A DNA stretch of 9,713 bases. It comes from JAGDXZ01 sp049965975. GTDB lineage: Archaea > Micrarchaeota > Micrarchaeia > Micrarchaeales > CABMGC01. The notes beneath the pieces were generated by a model. That model made no database searches, was not told the origin of the DNA, and saw only the letters and a list, made by a program, of their open reading frames with translations. Positions within the stretch are counted from its first letter, which is position 1, and each line of letters opens with the position of its first letter. The position numbers and the translations under genes were made by a program. The DNA is taken from the NCBI GenBank assembly GCA_049965975.1, contig JBMFVN010000028.1, positions 1 to 9,713 on the forward strand, given 5' to 3'. Shown here piece by piece: positions 4,477 through 9,713 of this stretch.

Positions 4477-5691
4477 GTGCTGCTCTACGAGAAGTACACG
4501 CCTTATTCGCTCAACGGAATAGTAGGCAACAGAGAAGCTGTAGAAATGCTTAAAAGATTTGGCGAGGCCGTGCTTTCTGGCGAAAAGCCGAGGCCCCTGC
4601 TTCTCTACGGACCATCGGGCACTGGCAAGACTGCTGCAGCCCGAGCTCTTGCAAGCATGTTCGGCTTTGGGCTCATACTGCTGAGCGCGAGCGACTACCG
4701 CGATGCCGACACGCTTAGAAAGACTCTTCTTCCTGCTACTGTTTCGAAGGGCCTTTTCAGTTCGATAAATCTTATAGTCTTTGATGAGATAGACGAGCTC
4801 TCGAGCCAGTTCGACAAAGGAGCGCAGAACGTAATACTCGAAATCGCAGAGCATTCTAAACAGCCAGTGTTGTTCATAGCAAACGACTACTGGGACCAGA
4901 GCATTTCATTTCTTAGGGGCCATGTGGACAAGGTAGAGTTCAAGCCATTGACAAACTCAGAAATTCTCGGATTTCTGAGATATGTGGCAAAAAGCGAGAA
5001 GTCAAAAATAGGCGACAGCGTGCTAGTCAGAATAGCCGAGCAGAGCAACGGTGACCTTCGTGCGGCGCTCAACGACCTGGAATTTGCAATGTCAGGAAAG
5101 GAGGACGCTTTTGAGTGCCTTTCTAGCAGGAACCAGAAGATGAAGATATTTCAGGTTCTTGACAGGATTTTTCTCAGCAACAGCTTTGGCACCGCCAGAG
5201 ACGCGCTTGACAGCAGCGACGTGGACCTTGACATGCTGCTGAAGTGGATTGATGAGAACATTCCAAAAAGGTATATGCTGCAAGCTTCGCTTTCTAGTGC
5301 TTACTCTCTGCTGAGCGACTCAAGCTTCTATGCCAATGCAGCAAGCAGGCTTAGCTACTATTCACTTTTGCGCTATGCAAACGTGCTAGCTTCTTCAGGT
5401 GTTTCCCTTGCTAGCTATGGCCATGTTACAAGGCTCGGCACATACTCTTTTCCAAAGCAGGTCAAGTACCTTAGCGAGACAAAGCAGGAGCGTTCAGCCA
5501 TTGCAGGCATTGCTGCAAAGCTGGCTAAGCGCATGCATGCAAGCAGAAAGGAAATAATAACCGACTTTCTGCCTATTTTCGAGCAAATCCTAAAAGAGCA
5601 GGCTAAGAAGCTTGGCAAAGACGAGCTTGCAGAACAGCTCGAGAGCTATTACGGAATAAGCAAGGACGAGCTGGCTCTACTCATCGGCTAG
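4477..5691 (+). CDS. rfcL: Replication factor C large subunit (clamp loader)
   Basis: 404 aa from GTG 4477, which gives VLLYEKYTPYSLNGIVGN, the usual RFC-L N-terminus (xEKYRPxxLxxIVGN). GTG 4468 is an alternative; the upstream ATG 4426 would add a hydrophobic 17-residue leader foreign to the family. AAA+ motifs in order: Walker A GPSGTGKT (45-52), Walker B VFDEIDE (101-107), sensor 1 IAND (134-137), sensor 2 GDLRAALNDL (192-201), then the helical collar domain. With four small subunits RFC-L loads the PCNA clamp at primer ends. It is shorter than many archaeal RFC-L proteins (about 480 aa) and lacks the charged tail with a clear PIP box; AEQLESYY (385-392) is at most a degenerate one. No small-subunit gene is in the window. 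Its 3' end overlaps pheT tail to tail by 15 bp. Confidence 0.93.
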   Translation: MLLYEKYTPYSLNGIVGNREAVEMLKRFGEAVLSGEKPRPLLLYGPSGTGKTAAARALASMFGFGLILLSASDYRDADTLRKTLLPATVSKGLFSSINLIVFDEIDELSSQFDKGAQNVILEIAEHSKQPVLFIANDYWDQSISFLRGHVDKVEFKPLTNSEILGFLRYVAKSEKSKIGDSVLVRIAEQSNGDLRAALNDLEFAMSGKEDAFECLSSRNQKMKIFQVLDRIFLSNSFGTARDALDSSDVDLDMLLKWIDENIPKRYMLQASLSSAYSLLSDSSFYANAASRLSYYSLLRYANVLASSGVSLASYGHVTRLGTYSFPKQVKYLSETKQERSAIAGIAAKLAKRMHASRKEIITDFLPIFEQILKEQAKKLGKDELAEQLESYYGISKDELALLIG

Positions 5692-7317
5692 CTTGGGCAG
5701 CTCTATTTCCATGGCTATTGTAGGCTCCTCTATTCCGAAATTGGCAAGAACCTCTGGGTGTATTTCGCCTATGAATCCTGCGCTCTTCTTGTTCAGCAAG
5801 ATTTCCCCGCATCTTCCATTTATGAATGCCTTGTTCTCAGATTGTTTAAGCTCAAGGCTTGCGTTCAGCGCCTCGGCAATGGTTTCGAGAACCGCCTTTA
5901 GGTCGTTGAGGTCTACTGAAGAATCAGAGATTACGCATGCAAGGTGCTGGCTTTCTATAGGCTCGCCTGCATTTACCGAGAACGCCATGTCAAGCTCGAA
6001 TAACTTGTGAGGCAGCCTGTCGTGCTGTGATTTTGAAAGGCTATTAAGCAGCGAAGGCAGAAGCCACGTGCGTAGCATTGTTATTGTGCTAGCCTTTGCG
6101 TTTTTTATTTTAACATAATTAATTGCTTCTTGCTTCATCTTTGTGAAGTTGGTTTCCTCGTTTGTCAGGTAGCTGCTTAGAAGCTCGAAGAAGCCTAAGC
6201 CTGTCATTATGCTTCTCAGCTCCTCGTTCTTCTGCTCCTGCTCGTCCAGCGAGCCTTCGCCAAATGAGATTACTGGGAAAGGCTTTATGTAGTCATAGCC
6301 GTATGCTACTGCAATGTCTTCTATTATATCCTGATCATTTATTATGTCAAGCCGGTATGTAGGCACAGTGAACCTTATGTTCCTGCCAACAAGTGCCGCC
6401 TCGTGGCCCATCGAGTTTGCAAGACTTATGACATTGTTGAAAGCAAGGTTGAAAGAGCCTATTTCCTTTTTGAACATTTCCAGAGGCAATGTTATGGTCA
6501 TGGTGCGCATGTCAGGAGTTTTCATGCTCTTTGCTCCTTTTTTAGCTATACTTACCCTATATACATCAAATCCCATGTCTATGAAATTTGCTGCCACTAG
6601 GTTTGCTGTTTTTTCGACAACGTACTTGTTGGTGCCTGTTATGTCCACAAATAGCTCCTTTGTGCTTTTGCTTATTTTTGTCCTTTCTGAGTTTATTACA
6701 GGTATTAGTGCCATTGGTCCTTTTGAGTCTTTTAGCACGCAGTATTTGCCATTTTGTGTGCAAAGTTCAGCATATGCCTTGCCCTTTTCTGTGCTTTCAA
6801 GCACTTCGCTGTACTTTTGTGTGTGTCCGCCAAGAGGCTCGAATTCCTCGTTTGCATACATCGAGTAATATATCGGCTGCTGCACGTTTTGCATGTCATG
6901 CAGGCCTATTGCAAGCTTCTTCCTGTGCCTGCCATAGGTATCTGCAAGCTTGTCTGTGAAGTTTATAAGGTCTAACAGCGACTCATCTGTGAAGTTTGCC
7001 TTTTTAACAAGCATTGCGGCTATGTAAGGCCTTAGCTTCTCAACCTCCTCGCCAACATTTACCTGTATCCCGCTGTCGCCCTTAGTTATGTATTTGAAGC
7101 TTCTTTTCCTGCCCATGGAATAGCGCAAAGCCCTTGCCAGGCCTATCGTGCTTATGAGGTCTGGCCTGTTGGCCTGAAATTCTACTTCTATGCTTTCTTT
7201 GTCCTGCCTTTCTATGCTCATTCCAAGCTTGTCTATCTCTTTCTCGAGCCGGCTCTCGCTAACTTTGGCTCCAAGAAGCTTTTCCAAGTATTTTTTGTTG
7301 TGTACGCTTGTGGGCAT
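5677..7317 (-). CDS. pheT: Phenylalanyl-tRNA synthetase beta subunit
   Basis: 546 aa, full length for the archaeal/eukaryotic type, which lacks the bacterial EMAP/B2 and C-terminal anticodon-binding modules. B1: NRPDLISTIGLARALR (50-65). B3/B4 (editing) domain: RPYIAAMLV (96-104), GRHRKKLAIGLHDM (129-142), and LIPVINSERTKIS...DITGTN (204-230). B5: VPTYRLDIINDQDIIEDIAV (318-337) followed by AYGYDYI (338-344). The remainder is the catalytic-like B6/B7 fold ending in IGEIHPEVLANFGI. PheT supports and edits; with PheS it forms the heterotetramer that charges tRNA-Phe. The start ATG is 8 nt after the pheS stop. I see no Shine-Dalgarno site, so expression by readthrough from pheS is likely. The last 15 bp overlap rfcL on the other strand. 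Confidence 0.95.
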   Translation of the reverse strand: MPTSVHNKKYLEKLLGAKVSESRLEKEIDKLGMSIERQDKESIEVEFQANRPDLISTIGLARALRYSMGRKRSFKYITKGDSGIQVNVGEEVEKLRPYIAAMLVKKANFTDESLLDLINFTDKLADTYGRHRKKLAIGLHDMQNVQQPIYYSMYANEEFEPLGGHTQKYSEVLESTEKGKAYAELCTQNGKYCVLKDSKGPMALIPVINSERTKISKSTKELFVDITGTNKYVVEKTANLVAANFIDMGFDVYRVSIAKKGAKSMKTPDMRTMTITLPLEMFKKEIGSFNLAFNNVISLANSMGHEAALVGRNIRFTVPTYRLDIINDQDIIEDIAVAYGYDYIKPFPVISFGEGSLDEQEQKNEELRSIMTGLGFFELLSSYLTNEETNFTKMKQEAINYVKIKNAKASTITMLRTWLLPSLLNSLSKSQHDRLPHKLFELDMAFSVNAGEPIESQHLACVISDSSVDLNDLKAVLETIAEALNASLELKQSENKAFINGRCGEILLNKKSAGFIGEIHPEVLANFGIEEPTIAMEIELPKLADE

Positions 7318-7325
7318 GCAAACAT

Positions 7326-8795
7326 CTATACGCTATTGTTTCTGAGCCAGCCAACATTCTCGTTATAAAGCTCGACTATGCTTTTTATCCTGCTGCTTTT
7401 TGCAAGGGCTATTCTCTCAACTCCGAGTCCCCATGCAAGAACATTTATGTTCTTTCTTCTGCTGCCTACTATTTCCCTGCGTATTATTCCGGCACCTCCC
7501 ATCTCTAGCCATTCGTCTCCGAAGTGCATTTCCACCTCTACTCCTGGCTCGACGAATGGGAAGTAAGAAGGTCTGAATCTTACTTCTATTCCTATAGACC
7601 TGTATAGCCTGAGCAACGTGTCAAAGAGCTTTGCAAGCGTAAGGTCCTCGCCTATTATTATGCCGTCTGTCTGGTAGAAATCGGCAAGGTGCTTGTAGTC
7701 GAGGTTTTCATTCCTGAATACCCTGCCTATTGTGAAGAATTTAACCGGCAGGTCATAGGCGTAGGGATTCTTGTTGAGTGCACTTATTACCTTGTAAATG
7801 TACCTGCCTGTCACATTTGTAGTGTGAGTTCTGAGCACGACCTGCTTAGCTATTTCTTCTTGCCAGTCCATGTGCCAGCTTTCTTCATGCACTTTCTTTA
7901 CCGAGTTTGCAAGCTCTTCAGGTATTTGCATTTTCTCAGGAACAGATGCGAAGAAAGTGTCTTGCATCTCCCTTGCGGGATGGTCCTGTGGCACAAACAA
8001 GTAGTCAAATACCCAGAAGGCAGGCTCTACAATGGGCCCTTTTATCTCAACAAAATTGTTTGCAAGATATGCCTGCCTTATCTGGTTTATGAGCCTTCTT
8101 AGCACATGCTCCCTTGCCGGAGCCGCCCTTGCCACATTGGCGTCTAGGTTGTAAGCGCTGAAAGTCTTGCCCTGCCAGCTTTTGCTCGTTATGATCTCTT
8201 TTGTAAGCTGGCTTATGTCTGCCGTGCTCGTCTCCTGCTTTAGCATGTCTTTGCCCTGCTCTGTAAGTTCTGCGCTTTCTATGCGCTGTCTTGTGATAAC
8301 GCTTAGAAGATGCCTGCCCTCGAGCTCCTTGACCTCTTTTGGGCTTGTTTCTTCAGCCTTTTCTAAAGTAATTGTACCGCTTGCTAGCTCCCTAAGTACC
8401 TTTCCAGATGCGATTTCCTTTGTCTGCTCGCCAAGCTTCGTTATACTAAGTTCGCCTTTTTGTATTTCTGCAAACCCTTTTTGCTTAAGCCACACAATTG
8501 CTATCTGATCCTCTTTGCTTTTTAGCTGACTCATCTGCACATTTCCTTTTCTAAGCCTTTCCAGAAGTATTTCTTCTGGCAGACCCTCTTTAGCATAAGC
8601 CATGCCTTCCTCGCTAAGCTCAGCTGCTTGTTCGGTTTTCCTTTTTATGCTTACTGCTTTTTTCTCAGCCAATGACTCCAAAGCCCACATTACAGAATCC
8701 TTTACAAGCCCTGTTTTATCAAGCAGCTCATCGAAGCTCGCTGCGCCGCCAAGCTTTTCAAGGGTTTGCAATACAAGGAACTCGTATCTGTGCAT
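7326..8795 (-). CDS. pheS: Phenylalanyl-tRNA synthetase alpha subunit
   Basis: 489 aa from ATG 8795; a TTG directly in front (8796-8798) would add one residue. Residues about 1-200 are a run of winged-helix modules (FDELLDKTGLVKDSVMWALESL and similar), as in archaeal and eukaryotic PheS. The class II catalytic core follows: motif 1 HPAREMQDTF (272-281), HTTNVTGRYIYK (324-335), motif 2 with FRNENLDYKHLADFYQ (360-375), EPGVEVEMHFGDEWLEMGGA (416-435), and motif 3 GLGVERIA (456-463). It catalyses ATP-dependent formation of phenylalanyl-adenylate and transfer to tRNA-Phe. It sits 10 nt after the membrane-protein gene and 8 nt before pheT, so the three genes are probably one operon. A weak GAAGG lies 9-13 nt upstream of the ATG. 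Confidence 0.97.
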   Translation of the reverse strand: MHRYEFLVLQTLEKLGGAASFDELLDKTGLVKDSVMWALESLAEKKAVSIKRKTEQAAELSEEGMAYAKEGLPEEILLERLRKGNVQMSQLKSKEDQIAIVWLKQKGFAEIQKGELSITKLGEQTKEIASGKVLRELASGTITLEKAEETSPKEVKELEGRHLLSVITRQRIESAELTEQGKDMLKQETSTADISQLTKEIITSKSWQGKTFSAYNLDANVARAAPAREHVLRRLINQIRQAYLANNFVEIKGPIVEPAFWVFDYLFVPQDHPAREMQDTFFASVPEKMQIPEELANSVKKVHEESWHMDWQEEIAKQVVLRTHTTNVTGRYIYKVISALNKNPYAYDLPVKFFTIGRVFRNENLDYKHLADFYQTDGIIIGEDLTLAKLFDTLLRLYRSIGIEVRFRPSYFPFVEPGVEVEMHFGDEWLEMGGAGIIRREIVGSRRKNINVLAWGLGVERIALAKSSRIKSIVELYNENVGWLRNNSV

Positions 8796-8805
8796 CAAAC
8801 TGCCT

Positions 8806-9567
8806 TCATTTGTTTTTTATTCTCGAATAGACATATGCCACTATTCCTGCAGCTACAAATGCAATAAGCAGATACAGTATTACAGCATGCTTCGGATACA
8901 TGTTCTCAAAGAAGCTTACGACTTCCTGCTGGAGAGACTCAGTAACAGTGTAAGAAAGCTGGAACTTGTTGAGGGGCTCGGCCTGGAACCAATAGAACTG
9001 TGTGGCGTTGGCGTAATTTGCTATAGGAGAATCTGGCGCCGGGTAAATAGGCAGAATAACCTTCGCGTTTTTAGGAAGCACCATTTCAAGGGTGGCATTC
9101 TGGAAAAGAGCAGGCCCGCTTGCAGTGTGCTCGAAGTTGAAGCAGCTGTCGTCGAAAGTGTACTTGAATACCCTTGGTGCTATCTCGCTTACCTGCGTGA
9201 CGTTGTGGGCAACGTACATCATTGTCAAATAGGCTGTTGCTCCGCTGTAGCCTTCGGGCGTGGCAGGCCCCGGAAGCAGCGTGAAGTTGCTTATGCTTGA
9301 TCTGGGATTTATTATGTGCTGTTCGAGCAGGTTTGTCTGCAGGAGCTTCTGCCAAATAGTTATTGTTTGATTTACTGCAGCTCTATCCTGCATGTAGTTT
9401 TGTATGGAGCTGTTACTCATGTATATTTGCAATGTTTCCTCCACTTGTGCGCTTGTAGAGTTGCTCAAGTAGACTACTGTAGTAAGGTGCGTTACTGTGA
9501 AATAGGCGAAAGACTCAGAGACAAGAACAAGGCACAGCCCAAGCACGAGAAGGGCAACGGTCTTCAT
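8806..9567 (-). CDS. Secreted/membrane-anchored protein rich in N-glycosylation sequons
   Basis: 253 aa, family not recognised. Residues 1-21 (MKTVALLVLGLCLVLVSESFA) form a signal peptide with a likely cut before YFTV. Residues about 228-246 (AVILYLLIAFVAAGIVAYV) form a C-terminal membrane helix followed by a short basic tail (YSRIKNK), giving a type I topology with the main body outside. The external part is Thr/Ser-rich and probably beta-structured. It carries seven N-x-S/T sequons: NST, NSS, NQT, NFT, NVT, NAT and NAT. Only one Cys lies in the mature part. The ATG at 9567 is supported by the signal peptide. Two TATA-like stretches lie upstream (minus, 9583-9590 and 9598-9605); neither spacing is ideal. 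It is first in an apparent operon with pheS and pheT, an odd partner for a synthetase. Confidence 0.8.
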   Translation of the reverse strand: MKTVALLVLGLCLVLVSESFAYFTVTHLTTVVYLSNSTSAQVEETLQIYMSNSSIQNYMQDRAAVNQTITIWQKLLQTNLLEQHIINPRSSISNFTLLPGPATPEGYSGATAYLTMMYVAHNVTQVSEIAPRVFKYTFDDSCFNFEHTASGPALFQNATLEMVLPKNAKVILPIYPAPDSPIANYANATQFYWFQAEPLNKFQLSYTVTESLQQEVVSFFENMYPKHAVILYLLIAFVAAGIVAYVYSRIKNK

Positions 9568-9674
9568 AGGCTCATTCTCTAATTTTTATATTTGCAATAT
9601 ACAAATAAAAACCCATCTAAGCATTGCGATAGAGACCGATGCGTGTTGTTTGCGCCATAAACAGAAAGGAATTT
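9568..9674. other. Intergenic region with divergent promoters
   Basis: AT-rich spacer between the leftward membrane-protein operon and a probable rightward gene beyond the edge. It holds minus-strand TATA-like stretches TATAAAAA (9583-9590) and TTTGTATA (9598-9605), which probably drive the operon. No gene is seen. Confidence 0.4.
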
Positions 9675-9705
9675 AAGTATAATCATAATTATACTTATTA
9701 TGATT
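9675..9705. promoter_or_regulatory. Nested inverted repeats at the right edge, likely operator/promoter
   Basis: Two perfect 9-bp inverted repeats overlap: AAGTATAAT (9675-9683) with ATTATACTT (9688-9696), and AATCATAAT (9681-9689) with ATTATGATT (9697-9705). They cannot form hairpins at the same time. TTTAAGTATA (9672-9681) is a TATA-like element about 28 nt before an ATG at 9708, the last full codon in view. The best reading is a rightward gene starting there under a dimer-bound operator; the gene itself is outside the window. Confidence 0.5.
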
Positions 9706-9713
9706 ATATGATT

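Noticed and set aside
5693..8508. Several plus-strand open frames opposite pheT and pheS
   Set aside because: Shadows of strongly conserved synthetase genes; low-complexity Ser/Cys/Leu-rich translations.

Overview
The window looks like a compact archaeal chromosome segment. It carries the large subunit of the archaeal/eukaryotic clamp loader (RFC-L), archaeal-type phenylalanyl-tRNA synthetase subunits (PheS with N-terminal winged helices, PheT of about 546 aa), a tRNA-Glu without encoded CCA, and TATA boxes about 26-28 nt ahead of start codons, as expected for leaderless archaeal mRNAs. Tight spacing, tail-to-tail overlaps and scarce Shine-Dalgarno sites fit a small-genome lineage such as a DPANN/Micrarchaeota-like archaeon or a Thermoplasmata relative. 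That placement is inference.

Left part (1-1733) is accessory. Bases 1-479 hold no convincing gene, but contain a 20-bp-period tandem repeat with GTATAC cores and two diverged copies of a motif resembling IS200/IS605 (TnpB) right ends. Next is a two-gene cassette: a nucleotidyltransferase (MNT) with an N-terminal ribbon-helix-helix-like segment, overlapped by 31 bp by a HEPN protein whose usual catalytic His is not seen. A gene-poor 257-bp gap follows.

Middle part (1734-4421): a duplicated Lrp/AsnC-like regulator (minus) diverges from a 10-TM EamA/DMT exporter (plus) that has an extra C-terminal soluble domain of about 120 aa. A perfect 22-bp palindrome is centred on the regulator's TATA box, and the exporter's TATA box carries a matching half-site. 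This is a self-contained regulator/exporter pair and probably an autoregulatory circuit. Past the exporter lies a frameshifted hicA toxin remnant (minus), then tRNA-Glu(CUC) (minus) with an oligo-T tract after it.

Right part (4477-9567) is housekeeping: rfcL (plus) converges with and overlaps pheT by 15 bp. On the minus strand, a signal-peptide membrane protein rich in N-glycosylation sequons, pheS and pheT are spaced by 10 and 8 nt and probably form one operon. The right edge holds nested inverted repeats next to a TATA-like element, probably the control region of a rightward gene beginning at or beyond the edge.

The best candidates for something new are the exporter's fused C-terminal domain together with the duplicated Lrp-type regulator and its TATA-centred operator, and the RHH-like/MNT + His-less HEPN pair.
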